Shown here: piece by piece, positions 53,791 to 64,000 of the stretch
Layout of the letters: each line of letters opens with the position of its first letter
Numbering within the stretch: position 1 is the stretch's first letter
Assembly (NCBI GenBank): GCA_030512335.1
Contig: JAULSU010000006.1
Location: forward strand, 2,542,001 to 2,606,000
Direction of reading: 5' to 3'
DNA from: Immersiella caudata
Taxonomy: Eukaryota; Ascomycota; Sordariomycetes; Sordariales; Lasiosphaeriaceae
DNA: 64,000 nt
Position numbers and translations under genes: made by a program
Notes under the pieces: model-generated
Databases searched by the model: none
What the model was told of the DNA's origin: nothing
What the model saw: the letters and a program-made list of their open reading frames with translations, nothing else

Positions 53791-54798
53791 ATGGACATCC
53801 CCAGTCTCTTCAATGTCAAGGTGCCTTGCCTCCCCCCCTGCCAATGTATCCCACCACCTAACCCCCATCCAGGACAAAGTAGTCCTCGTCACTGGCGGCG
53901 CCAAAGGCCTCGGCCTCATGATCTCCACCGCATTCGTCGCGAATGGCGCCCGCGTTTACATCTCCTCCCGCGACAACGCCGCCTGCACCGCAACCGCGAC
54001 CTCCCTGACCGCCGTCGGCCCCGGCACGGCCATCGCCCTCCCTGCGGATCTCTCCTCCGCCTCCGAGTGCGCCCGCCTCGCCTCCGAGCTCTCCTCTCGC
54101 GAGAAAGGCCTCCACATCCTCGTCAACAACTCCGGCGCAAACTGGGGTGAATCCTACGACTCGTTCCCCGATTCCGCATGGACCAAACTGCTCACGCTGA
54201 ACCTCCAACGCGTCTTTACTCTTACTCAAGCATTAACCCCGCTTTTGGAAGCTGCCGCGCAGGCGTCGAAGGAAGGAGACATAGTAACCGATCCCGGACG
54301 GGTGATTCACATCGGGAGCATCGACGGGATTCGGGTGCCGACGCTGTCGACTTTTGCGTACAGCGCGAGCAAGGCCGGGTTGCATCATCTGTCGAGACAT
54401 CTTGCAGTAGAGCTAGGGCCTCGGGGAATCACGTCGAACACCCTTGCGTGCGGGCCGTTTCCAAGTCAGTATTCCCTTGCCGCCATCTAACTCCTATTGT
54501 GGTTATTCGTGGTTTTGTTGGATGTCTTAGGCGTGATGTGAGCGCGCTTGAGACATTGCGTTACTTAAAACACACCTTTGAGGGACATAACTGACGGATA
54601 CCTACCATAGGTAAGATGATGGCCGCAACCCTTCAAAACTTTGGCGAGGAAATTAAGGGGGCGAATCCGCTGGGCCGGATTGGAATGCCGCAAGATGCGG
54701 CGGGGGCATGTCTGTTTCTAGCAAGTAAGGCATCGGCGTTTGTGAACGGGGCGACGTTGACATTGGATGGGGGTGTTTCGTTGATGTCGAAGATATAA
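53791..54798 (+). CDS. Short-chain dehydrogenase/reductase
   Basis: Exons 53791-53820, 53873-54464 and 54611-54798; introns 52 bp (branch CCTAACC) and 146 bp (GTCAGT..TAG); 269 residues. Starts MDIPSLFNVKDKVVLVTGGAKGLG. Motifs: cofactor-binding TGGAKGLG (from about residue 17), the Asp of ALPADLSS, LVNNSGANWGE, the catalytic Ser in HIGSIDGIRV, and Tyr-x3-Lys in FAYSASKAGLHHL. The tail MMAATLQ, PLGRIGMPQDAAGACLFLASK, GATLTLDGG is the classic SDR ending. The family reduces ketones or oxidises alcohols with NAD(P)H. The position after strand 2 (SSRD) suggests NADP preference, by inference. Substrate unknown. The second exon is very GC-rich at third positions. Confidence 0.94.
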
Positions 54799-55690
54799 GC
54801 CTTCTGGTTTCTGACTATGTGAATCAATCATGAACTTGATTCACAATGTAGATGACGGACTTGTATCACGATCGTATGAACCGCATCCAGCAAGACTGTG
54901 CTGCCTTGGATGGTGGTTGGTATCGGGTTGATTAACCAGGTAATTTGGACAGCCATTCAGCAGATACGCCGTAATAGTATCAAAAATCCGTTGCTGCGGC
55001 ACAAGGGCGCATCATGTATTGGCAATAAACCTATTAAGATCGTTGGTCCCCCATCTCCTGCCTCTATCTCGGATTCCCACCGACTACCTGACCAGGTGGA
55101 TTGAACCACCGAGATAAATAAGATATGACTGAGAAAAGAGCAGATATCCTCCGACCGCCGTAATGAGACCAGACTCCCGATGATGCCAGTGAAAAAAAGG
55201 TGAAAAACGGATATCATACCCATCTAGATACGCCCGTGGTAGTGATAAATAGAAGACATAGGAGCTACCAAATTGACGAAATCTTGGGATTTGCCAGCCG
55301 GACCGAAACCCGAAGCTAGCAACCACGGGGTATCATATCACTCCCAGATAGAAGAGAGCCGCCGATAGAACGAGCCGTCCAAGTCTAGTAAAGTATATCT
55401 GACAAGTCCCGGTCTTGCCGATGTAGCCGTCGAGTTTTCGCTCAGCCGAGTGTCCATGCTAATAAATAGTATTACCGGTTGTTCCGAACGCTTCATCACA
55501 GTCCCGTGAATGCGACGCGGATCTGAGACGAGGGAGTCGCGTGATCGTTGCTGCCTCCCGTAACAGGGGTGCCAGCGTGATTAAGAAATCGTCCATGGCC
55601 GCAATAATGTGATTTAAACCGAAAAAGTATGTCTCGCCGAGATCGACGAGGAGCGGGTTCTGTCAAGAGTCCCAAGCCGTACCTCGTTGA
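54799..55690. other. Intergenic, SDR 3' side
   Basis: About 890 bp, more AT-rich than the surrounding genes; no gene recognised. Confidence 0.5.
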
Positions 55691-55909
55691 CTAGGAGAAG
55701 CTGACATTCTCCATGTCCCGCATTAACACAGCCATCTGTGCTCGTTTTGCGGCCTCGGCGACGAGGGTGAAGTCTTTCAGGAATGCGTCAGTCGATGTGG
55801 ACTTGACCTGTACTGGTCGCGGAGGGACGATGTTGGCGGAAGGCGATTGGTGTGTTGACGACATCATCGACGTGTGCGTCGTCGTCGGGGAGGTGATGGG
55901 GGCGTTCAT
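55691..55909 (-). CDS. Small protein of unknown function
   Basis: A 72-residue frame from the ATG at 55909 (an in-frame ATG at 55990 would add 27 leader-like residues). The first 45 residues are Ser/Thr/Pro-rich (MNAPITSPTTTHTSMMSS). The last 27 form an ordered-looking helix, FLKDFTLVAEAAKRAQMAVL followed by MRDMENVSFS. That segment looks like a conserved fungal helical motif, which I believe I have seen in small hypothetical proteins but cannot name. It has no signal peptide, membrane segment or neighbours that suggest a role. Confidence 0.5.
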   Translation of the reverse strand: MNAPITSPTTTHTSMMSSTHQSPSANIVPPRPVQVKSTSTDAFLKDFTLVAEAAKRAQMAVLMRDMENVSFS

Positions 55910-58325
55910 TTTGAGCGGAGTGGAGGATAGTTGAGGACGATAGATACTATCAGAGATGACAAGAGGAGGACGAGAGAAGACGAAAGTCAATCCTCGGTGA
56001 GGGTGATGATAAGGGTGGGATCGGCCCGGTGTATCTTTGGACAGGACCAGACAAGCGTGCGCGGGTAGTGGCCAGCAGCCGTTGTATCACCACAGCCAAG
56101 GATGATGTATTGGCAGTTCGGGACTGAGCGTATGCTTCTCGATCCTGTGCTGGTCTCGAGATTAATGGCGACACTTCTAGGCGTTCGTGCGAGACGGTCT
56201 CTGAGGCCAAACGTCCTGCCAACAGGCTAATGGCGGCCCAATATGTGGTTATTATTGGGGATGAGCGCGGGATGATGCAGATGCGAGACGCGGTGCGGCC
56301 CTGCTTGCTGTGGTTCTCTTTGCTTCTAGTCCAGCGAGCGGGCTGGCCTGATGTCGGTAGAGATGCAAACAAATGCGAGCGGCCTGATAAGATCGAGGGT
56401 AGTAGTTGGTAGATGAGAGCCCCGTACCGGTCAGGTCAGAATCGGGCGTCGTACATATATGTGCAGCGGGAGGGCTGGGACGGGACGCTTCTTGTTGATG
56501 CGATGCGAGGGAGGGGCAGAAAGGGATGGGTCGGATGCGGGCAACGTCGGAAGTCGATCGGTTTGCCTGCGAGACCGGTGCAAGAGAAAGATTCACAAGT
56601 AGCCTCGAGCAACGGAAGGGGGAATTGAGAGGGAGGGCGTCCTTAATGAACCACATTCGTCGGATGGGCACACAAAGGAATCCCGGAGGGCTCGGCGACC
56701 AACGGGATGTAGCAGGCCCCCCCCTTTCATCGAGATAGACTTTTTGCGGTCGACCGATATCTTTTGACAAGGCCCCTGCTACGAACGGCGTCATAGCTAC
56801 CCCACAGCCCGTCAGCCATCTCCATCAGTTTCCTAGGCTCGCGCCTTCCATGGATGTTCGAGACTTTCGCTCCGCTAGTAGGGCGGCGCGGAAGGAGGGC
56901 CGTCTATCCGCTCGCCTCTTCGCCGTCTTCCACTCGGCTTCTAGCATAAGCCCCAGATTCCAGCCTGTCATGCTGTGCTGGTTGCACTACCGGAGATCTG
57001 GACATATCGTTTACTGGGCAGCGATGTGTGCGGATTACTGCCCACTCGTTGTGCTTCATGACTGGAGCGCGTCGTTTTAGTTCTCGTGTGGTGGCTGAGT
57101 GGGGTGCATTTCGATGACCCTCGAACCCCCACATCCTACTGTCGCTGGAACTGGAACCGACAGCGTACTCTGCCGGGCACGCAACGTTCCTCTGAATGGC
57201 TGGCGCACATGAGCACATCACACGGGACTGACACAGCGCCTCATATCCTTGGAGCAAGCGTGCGCCTGCGACGAAACAGATTACGGGCAATCAAAGTGGA
57301 CGAAAGGGGGCCCTTCGTCAGAGATCCCTTCCCCATGGGGAGACCACATCAAAGTTGGAGATGCAGGCGTCATTTGCACGGTCTTCGCGTCTTAGCTAGA
57401 TCCACCAACTTCAAAGTTGGAGCGGTTCTCCGCCTGCGGCCGACGTCGCTCGTCGGGTTGGACGAGTTGGTCGAAACGAAAAACCGGTACCCGGGCTGAT
57501 CGGCCACGCATATCAGGGATCAATGGGCAACACGGCACTGCTTCGGAACCTGAGCCTTCCCATCAGCTGTGTTTGATGGCTCTCTTGGACCGACGGGCCA
57601 ATTTCGGGCTCGATTCGATCCAGGGAGCCGATTCCACTCAGATAAGCGGAGCCTCATCCCAAATCGCCCTCGGCAGGGCTGCATCCTCGAAGGGGATCCC
57701 TGGGACTGACTTCCGCTTGGGCGTACTATTATCCGCAGACCAGGCGGCCACCAGATGAAGCGCCGCCCCAAAGCCGAGAATGAAGCTATACTCGGCGTGC
57801 CCAAGAGCGCGTCGCTGAAAACCCTTCCACGACGGGAACGCACCGTCCGCGGTTTGGCACAGGCTGGGCCGGAATCATCCAGAGGAACCGGTGAGGAGGG
57901 AGCTAACTCCCAGATATTAAGCGCGAGGTGAACATTCAGGCTCGCGTTCCGGCGGCATTGCAACACCGATTCCACCGATCGCGTCGAATGACATGTGGGA
58001 CTAAAGCGATGACACCTTCACACTACAGCCAAGTCTTTCGGGAGAACGGGGGGGCGAGAAACGCCTTTTTATCCGCCCGTATGTCCCGATGTCTCCAGAC
58101 CCATGGTCAGGAACGCGCCGAAAACTTGAGACGGTGAGGGAAATCCATCCCTGAGTACCCGATTCTGGAAGCTATACCGACACCACGATGAAGTCGTATC
58201 AGCCCAACCCGCTGTCCGATCTCGCCCGCTTTAATCTGGAATTCCTGTGTCGCGGTCGGGGCTGCCGTTTTTGATTGGTCGGCTATGCCGAATTTGATTG
58301 GCTGCTAATTTACACTTTTGTTAAT
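55910..58325. other. 2.4-kb stretch without a recognised gene
   Basis: Short open frames only. It contains a 12-bp direct repeat TCAAAGTTGGAG at 57349-57360 and 57411-57422, the second copy forming an inverted repeat (CCAACTT-CA-AAGTTGG, 57405-57420). An open frame of 58 codons begins at 57755 but shows no domain. Confidence 0.45.
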
Positions 58326-59303
58326 CTACACTAACGTTAGAGCCCAGACATCTCTGGCGTACTCCTCCAGTTCTTGAACACTGAAAACGAAGTCCCCCTC
58401 CCCAGGGCCCGGATCTCTAAGGAAGAGAAGCCGGAACGACAGTACCAATGCACTGCTAGTGACATTGTACGATGTTAGGTCGGTAGTAGTGTTTTGGGTA
58501 ATGGTGATGCTTTGTCGGAGCACAGGTGTTAGGTGTTGAAGAGAGTGTCTTGTTGTGGTAGCTCCTGGGCGAACTTGTGCCTCTTCCTCCCACTTCTCTA
58601 AAAGGATTATGGTGCTGTTAAACTTGGCAAGAAGAACAATCTTAACCTCGTAGTTTGACAGAGAAAACCACCGCCACATAGCTAAACGCAATTTCCCCAA
58701 CGACTGAGAAAATCCTGCCTCGATGACAAGTGTTGGCCAGGCACCATTAGCAGCTTGTTGAGGCTTTGGGCCACCAGCTGAATCACCCTCTTTACTACTT
58801 TGTCCAGAATGGCCTTGTGCTAAACGTGTAGCACTGCGAATACCTCTCTAACTATTCTTTAAACCCATATCGCGAACCTGCCCGATAAACTCGTCATATA
58901 GCCGTCCGTGGAGTTCCTTATGAAGGTCGGTTGGGAGCGTGATAATAAGGATCTGAGAATTGCTGTCGTAATCGCAAAAGCGGAACTTACGGCCTTGCTT
59001 CTCTCGGGCACGCTCGATTTTGGTGAAATTAATAAGAGATACATCTAAATAATTAGTATATTATATATGATAATAAGAGGGTAATACTATACTTGTGACG
59101 GTAAGGGAATCCCCACGAGTGTGATCAATTGTGTCGAAGAGAACTTGTGTCTTGGTGAATCGTAAGGCTGGGGGATCGCTATCTTTAGTCGAATTTACCG
59201 AAGTCGGCATGGTGGACACTGACGGAACTGCTAATGAAGTCGATACCGACGTAGATGCAGCCGATGGAGATACCGCCGGCGGCCTCGATGCAATTGATGC
59301 CAT
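58326..59303 (-). pseudogene. Degenerate member of a fungal multicopy family, in-frame stop
   Basis: Exon 1 59093-59303 (MASIASRPPAVSP...), a 48-bp intron (GTATAG..TTTAG with CTAAT branch), exon 2 58326-59044. The joined frame would be 309 residues but is cut by TAG at 58848-58850. Before it: NVSLINFTKIERAREKQGRK, ILIITLPTDLHKELHGRLYD. After it: AWPTLVIEAGFSQSLGKLRL, WRWFSLSNYEVKIVLLAKF, EEAQVRPGATTTRH, YNVTSSALVLSFRLLFLRD, GPGEGDFVFSVQELEEYA. The post-stop part is well conserved in a repetitive fungal family of unknown function that I recognise by motif (LVIEAG, VKIVLLAKF, GEGDFV). The stop replaces a position where Trp is expected; TGG to TAG is a C-to-T change at CpA on the other strand, the mark of repeat-induced point mutation (inference). 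The gene may still make a short protein. Confidence 0.6.
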
Positions 59304-59909
59304 GGCGAAGTGTTGCTGAAGCTGGGAAGCGGGATGCGTGGGGAAGCCATTGGAGGGGTATTTCGGTGCTCGAGCTTGTTGAAAATGGCGGGTCCACACT
59401 AGCCAAAAACGGCACCCAAAACCGCGACACAGACACTCACGGTGGAAGATGCGCCGTAGTGAGCCTCTGCATGTGACGAGATCTTGCTATCTCGGCGTCT
59501 GCTCGGATAGATTGGCCGCTCTACCACTTTCCGGAACTGGTGAAATCTGATCGCTCATGCCGCCTGCACTGGGCGGGGCGAACAAAGAGAGCCGAGGTGC
59601 TTCGTGAATAAAGGACAGATGGCGATTTCGTGATGGCAATTATCTTTTTCAGGCGAAAGACGAGGCGAGAGAGCTGAGATTGATCTCCACCTCGAAGTTG
59701 GGAGCTCGGGCCACCCGGCCTGGGTACGTACCTGAAGTACCGATCGCATCGGTGAATTTTTTATGCAGAAGCGGGAGGAGGGCCCGTGGAAGGCCCACCT
59801 CAACATCAACATTGCGGGCTGTTCTAGCGACTGCGCATTCGAATCGCAGGGTCACCGAGGGCGCAAGCTGAGCGCAGCCTTGAGGCTCTCGACAGAATTC
59901 ACAGCTAAG
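59304..59909. other. Divergent intergenic region, degenerate gene / SAM-type gene
   Basis: About 600 bp between start codons on opposite strands. No gene recognised. Confidence 0.5.
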
Positions 59910-60865
59910 ATGGCGTCGACTCCAGCCAACTGGCAGTGGCCGGTCCCGCGGCCACTGCAGCAGCTCTTCGACTACTTTCCGCTGGTTACCTATGGCACCG
60001 CTGAACTCCCGGCTCGCGCCCAGGCCACAACCTCCGACTCCGTACCAACACTTTTCGTCTTCGCCTCCGAGGATGATGCCCGACTAGGCGCCCCTAGTTT
60101 CAACCCCGGTTGCCTCAAGTGGCAGGCAAGTTCCCCTCCGCCGGTTCCCTTTGGGGGTGTCTAACAATCTCTTGCCAGACCTTTCTGCGCCTCGCCGGCG
60201 TTGCCTTCCGCGTCCTCCCCTCCACCAACCACGCCTCCCCAACTGGCGCACTCCCGTTCCTTCTCCCCGTACGACCCACTACCACCCCGATCCCCGCAGG
60301 CAAACTGCACACATACGCCCTCAAGCACGGCACCTCTCCTCCCTCCGAGCCGACCACCCTTCGCCTCGAAGCCTACCACTCCCTCCTCGACCTCCCCATT
60401 CGCAACGCCTGGCTTCATGCACTGTACCTCGACCCAGCACATACAGACCTCCTAGAGGTATTCTACACATCACCGGCGTCCTCTTCGCCTTGGATCCGTG
60501 ACGCCCTCCGTCGGCAGCTACGCCGCGCCGCTGAAGCGGAGATCCTCAAAACGGGGTCATACCTTTCTGCAGCCGCGGCCGGAACAGCAGTTGTAGACCA
60601 GGAGCAGGTGTACACGGCAGCGAGGGAAGCATTGGAGTCTCTTGCCGCCCTGCTTGCGGAAAGCGAAACGGGGTGGTTCTTCGGGGAACAGGCACCAACA
60701 TTATTCGATGCGGGGGTATTTGCCTTCACGTATCTTATGGTGAAATATATGGATGGGAATGGAGAGGGGGATTTAGGGGGGATGGTGAAGGGTGCCGGGG
60801 ATGGAGAGCTGGAGAGGCATCGGAAAGGGGTGCTAGATGCCGCGGGGTGGGGTGAGGAGGTGTAG
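59910..60865 (+). CDS. Metaxin-family mitochondrial outer-membrane sorting protein (Sam35/Tob38-like)
   Basis: Exons 59910-60125 and 60179-60865, 300 residues. The 53-bp intron begins GC, not GT (CAG|GCAAGT ... CTAAC ... CAG), and restores the frame exactly in the conserved block FNPGCLKWQ-TFLRLAGVAFRVLPS. The N-terminal half has the metaxin/Tom37 thioredoxin-like pattern (VPTLFVFASEDDARLGAPSF, then TNHASPTGALPFLLP). The C-terminal half is GST-like and helical (LEAYHSLLDLPIRNAWLHAL, GWFFGEQAPTLFDAGVFAFTYL). The SAM/TOB complex of yeast and Neurospora inserts beta-barrel proteins in the mitochondrial outer membrane, with Sam35/Sam37 on the cytosolic face. The exact subunit cannot be decided from motifs alone. 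Confidence 0.78.
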
Positions 60866-61202
60866 GTGCTGCTTGTACTGTGCTAGGCGTACATACCGGA
60901 TGTCAGGATGGGATAAACTACGTGTATTTTTATGGCGGGAAAAGCATTGTCAGCATAGCGACTAGAGGGTAGAAGGCCACGGCTGTGGTCGCGGCCGTAT
61001 ATATCTGGGTTAGGGAGTATCTCCCAACTCCCACAAATCGAGAGAATAGAGATGAAGGTTATAAGTTTATCCTCCCTATCCTCGTGACTGGGCGCCCAAC
61101 CTCACGACACAACAACCCAACGCGAGTGTCTACGCGCCAGTGCCCAATCACGAGAACGGTAAGCAGAGTTACCGGATCCTTGTCACATCCACCTCGTAAC
61201 AA
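60866..61202. other. Intergenic, before tRNA-Gly
   Basis: About 340 bp; no gene recognised. Confidence 0.5.
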
Positions 61203-61273
61203 GCGCCAGTGGTTTAGTGGTAAAATCCATCGTTGCCATCGATGGGCCCCGCGTTCGATTCGCGGCTGGCGCA
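61203..61273 (+). tRNA. tRNA-Gly (anticodon GCC)
   Basis: 71 bases without intron. The acceptor stem GCGCCAG pairs with CTGGCGC, with A as the discriminator base. The anticodon stem CATCG/CGATG closes a loop TTGCCAT, giving anticodon GCC. The A box TGGTTTAGTGG is at 61210-61220 and the B box GTTCGATTC at 61253-61261. The CCA end is not encoded, as usual for a nuclear tRNA. Confidence 0.98.
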
Positions 61274-61281
61274 ACCGTGTC

Positions 61282-61286
61282 TTTTT
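61282..61286 (+). terminator. RNA polymerase III T-run terminator
   Basis: Five T residues eight bases after the discriminator base of the tRNA-Gly gene. Confidence 0.8.
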
Positions 61287-61943
61287 GCTCCATCCCGACT
61301 AGGCTCGCGATGAAGAAAAAAGACAACCAAAAAGACACAAAACAGAGTGGCACATGTTTTGTTTCAGACCAAACCTCTCATTCAGAATGTGATGAAACCC
61401 ACTTGAAGCAGAATCTTCGATAAAAAGATACCTCTCCGTTACCCTGAACCTCTACAGCCGGTCATCCCAACTGGACTTCGTACAAGAGACGTCGTCCAAC
61501 CTTGATTTCTGTATCTGCGTCTCCCGAGCTATAGAAAGGCAGCTCCAATTCACAAACTGAGCTGCCACCGCATTCCCCCATATGACGGGAGGGAACCACC
61601 TACACAGCGCGAGCATCAAAGCAAGTAAAGCTAAGAAAACAAAACGCAAACTGCCCCAGCGCTCTAGTAAGGCAAAAATCAGCTGGGAATCCCTGTGAAC
61701 CACCCCCTGCAAAATGCCCACCCGCCACGCACCTGAGTGCGTCCGCCCGAAGAGGCTGTGCCATACCCAATAGAGGGTGTAAAAGGAGTAGAGATGAGAC
61801 CGTAACAGATGACCACCAAACCGGAAACGCCAATGTTAGTGTCAAATGTGAAGCTTGGAAAGTGATATTGTCTAGTAAGACACCAGGTTGTGTTCGATCC
61901 AGCAAATTTATCGAATTTCCTTGGATCGTTTAGCCTTGTGTCC
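61287..61943. other. Intergenic, tRNA-Gly / Vid30-like gene 3' side
   Basis: About 660 bp, AT-richer. Probably includes the 3' leader of the minus-strand gene. No other gene recognised. Confidence 0.5.
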
Positions 61944-64000
61944 CTACATCAATGTAGGTTTCGGTATGTCGTTGATCACGTTCTGGACCGTCACGAAGGC
62001 CCCGTCGCCTCCGTCCTGCCGCAAATCCTCCAGCAGAACCAGTGTTTGCGCATAAACATTCTCCAGAGCCGCGCGGGATGACTTGCCGAGGGACACTAGA
62101 TATGGGTTAGCAACGTAGCAGGAGACTGTGGCAGTGAACTAACTTAATATTGCCGAGTTAAGTTCCTCAGCTACCGCAACACGGCCAGTCCCATCGAGCA
62201 GGTGAGCCACCTCCTTGACCTTGAGGGGATTGGGATACGCAATGAGCGCGAATATCTCGTCTAAATGCTTCGACACCTCCCGTCGAGGGTCGTTGTCGAA
62301 CTCGGACCGCAGCTCCATGCCGTACTGTAGTGCTTCGTGTGACAGCTTTTTTAGCACGGCGCTATCTGTGCCATCCTCTGTTTCCATTTGGTCTTCCCAC
62401 GAGCTATGGGTGTCGGCCTCGGCCATCTCCTCGTCGTCTTCACCCTGACGGACCCGCGCAGTGCTCTTCTTTTCGATCAAGAGGTTGAGCTCCGCTTCCT
62501 TGCGGATCATCTCGATAAACTTGCGGCAGCGGAGACGGAAATAAACCTGCTCGTTATCTGGGAGGACCTTGGGATAATAGTTCTTGGTGTACTTAAGCGC
62601 CCGGTCGATGTCTCCATTGAGGATCGCTCTGCGGATACGCTGCCTGTTGTTGGCATCTTCGTCGTCTTTAATGTTGATGCCTTCGATATCCTTGCTGGCG
62701 TCCAGGTTAAGAGCCTGTTTTTCGGCGTGTATTTCCTCCGCAAATGCTCGGGCGGTTTCCACGTAGCCGTCATGTTGCAGGAATTGCAGAACCTATCTTG
62801 TCAGCAATCTGCATGGGGTGGCTCGCCACGGAAACGTACTAATTGTTGGATAAGCTCCGTCTCGTTCAGCGGCGGAGCGAGCTTAGCAGTGTCGGCATTT
62901 CTGATGTCCTCAGAAATCATCTTTTGTTGTTTCTGCATATACAATATAGAATGTAAGTAACAATGCCTGGCGATAATTTGGGGAGGTTGTATGACGAAAC
63001 GAAGGGGCTCTGTTCGAGATCCGAAGAGACGACAGAGCGATCTCTTCGTGTCCCCCCGTCCCGAGAAAGACTTATTTAGGAGTGTAGGAAGGCACAGGCT
63101 GCCCCGGCTCGATGGGTAGAGGCATGGGAAGCTCAATTCTTCTGTCACGTATCGACCTGGCGCACTTGCAGGTGATGTCACAACAATGTGTCCGCTTGGC
63201 TCACTGTTACGCGTGCAACGTACCTTCATGTAGCCATCGATATCGAACAGGAATGGTTGTTGGCCAAAGTTGGCCAGGACGTGGTCGCCGGGCTTTTTGA
63301 GACCCACTGTGGGATAGAGTTTCCCTTTCCCATCTTTGAAGCTGACATCTCTAAACGCGATCCCTGTGACGTGTGTCAGCATGGGCCAGGCGGAATGCCC
63401 GCTTGGGTGAAAGGGTGTCACCCACCGAGATCGTCACCGTTCTTCGTGAAGAGCGCATGTCCCAACCGGAAGTTGATAAGGCAACCTATTGTGTCGCCAG
63501 GGCCAAACTTGGGACCATACGGCCTGCCCACATTCTGAGCGGCATAGCAGTGACCATCATCGCCATGGTAGCCCCACGACTCCGGTTCCCAGCCGGGGGC
63601 GCGTTGGAGCGATACTGTTCCACTAGAAAAGCCAATGCCGATGGTGGTACTGTGATACATCTCCTGGTTAGCAATCCGCAGTAATCTAGCACGTTGACCT
63701 GCTTCCGCTGGCTAGCAAGCGACCTACTCTTCCCGTTTTCTGTTCATTATCGAAACTTCAAAGTAGTATACTCCGCACAACGCGGGCATATAGTGCTCTG
63801 CGCGTAATGCGGAGGCTTCGTGGTCGTTGGAGCTTCGTCCGATGTGTTTTACCTCGTAGCCGTCGCCTAGCACGTCGAGGTTGGGGTCCTTGTCATCCTT
63901 ATTCCATCGCGACGGGAGCGGGCTGACCGCAGCGTCGTCCTCTACGGCCGGCGCTTTCTCGACAACCTCGTACTGCACCCCCCTATGCGAACCCGCGGGG
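61944..64000 (-). CDS. vid30: RanBPM/Vid30-type SPRY-LisH-CTLH-CRA protein, 5' end beyond the window
   Basis: Exons in transcript order: 63728-64000 (open at the window edge), 63426-63649, 63224-63363, 62840-62932, 62144-62792, 61944-62095. Introns are 78, 62, 291, 47 and 48 bp. The joined frame is 509 codons plus stop. The SPRY domain spans the first three exons (GVYYFEVSIMNRKRE, TTIGIGFSSGTVSLQRAPGW, SWGYHGDDG, GPKFGPGDTIGCLINF, LFTKNGDDLGIAFRD, YPTVGLKKPGDHVLANFG). LisH follows in NETELIQQLVLQFLQHDGYVETARAF, CTLH in RIRRAILNGDIDRALKYTKN, and CRA to the end (DEIFALIAYPNPL, VAVAEELNSAILMSLGKSS, FVTVQNVINDIPKPTLM). Yeast Vid30/Gid1 scaffolds the GID/CTLH ubiquitin ligase, which degrades gluconeogenic enzymes on glucose addition. 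An acidic insert (GEDDEEMAEADTHSSWEDQ) splits the CTLH-CRA region. Confidence 0.94.

Noticed and set aside
57755..57931. 58-codon open frame MKRRPKAENEAILG...
   Set aside because: Short, no motif, and no supporting splice partner; could be an exon but cannot be supported.

Overview
The window looks like nuclear chromosomal DNA of a filamentous ascomycete (Pezizomycotina, most likely a Sordariomycete). Reasons: genes on both strands separated by 0.1-5 kb; short 47-150 bp introns with GT..AG ends and CTAAC/CTGAC branch sites; a eukaryotic tRNA-Gly with internal A and B boxes and a T-run terminator; and a gene set typical of moulds (Sln1-type hybrid histidine kinase, Num1/ApsA cortical anchor, Ras2, Maf1). 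Species cannot be fixed from the sequence alone. Gene models were built by hand-joining reading frames at splice sites; all coordinates are coding extents, not transcript ends.

Layout. 1-3137 (-): 3'-truncated gene for a secreted, extremely His/Gly/Asp-rich repeat protein, the most unusual locus here. 4010-4729 (-): ORM1, regulator of sphingolipid synthesis. 6151-7665 (+): Air1/Air2-like zinc-knuckle protein. 9511-11877 (+): F-box-like protein. 13683-17353 (+): Sln1-type osmosensor kinase. 18325-18998 (+): AhpD-like protein. 19505-20230 (-): unknown one-span membrane protein. 21055-21843 (+): BUD32 (KEOPS). 22036-23081 (-): glutamate-cysteine ligase regulatory subunit. 24110-24830 (+): AP-1 sigma, with a second possible terminal exon ending at 25005. 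26236-27352 (+): MAF1. 28280-30714 (+): CCZ1. 35348-36153 (-): RAS2. 38832-39611 (-): haloacid-dehalogenase-type hydrolase. 40003-41205 (+): broken copy of a fungal membrane-protein family. 46540-50725 (+): NUM1/ApsA. 51294-52247 (+): OTU-type deubiquitinase. 52341-53233 (-): thiol methyltransferase. 53791-54798 (+): short-chain dehydrogenase. 55691-55909 (-): small protein of unknown function. 58326-59303 (-): degenerate repeat-family gene with an in-frame stop. 59910-60865 (+): metaxin/SAM-type protein with a GC-AG intron. 61203-61273 (+): tRNA-Gly(GCC). 61944-64000 (-): RanBPM/Vid30-type SPRY-LisH-CTLH protein, 5' truncated.

Most of the content is conserved housekeeping: membrane traffic (AP-1 sigma, CCZ1), signalling (SLN1, RAS2), RNA and tRNA metabolism (Air-like, BUD32, MAF1, tRNA-Gly), lipid and redox control (ORM1, GCL modifier) and ubiquitin (F-box, OTU, Vid30-like). 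There is no operon, CRISPR array or evident gene cluster. The less ordinary features are the His-rich repeat protein, the two alternative C-terminal exons of AP-1 sigma, two decayed genes, and two gene-poor stretches (30.7-35.3 kb and 41.2-46.5 kb).
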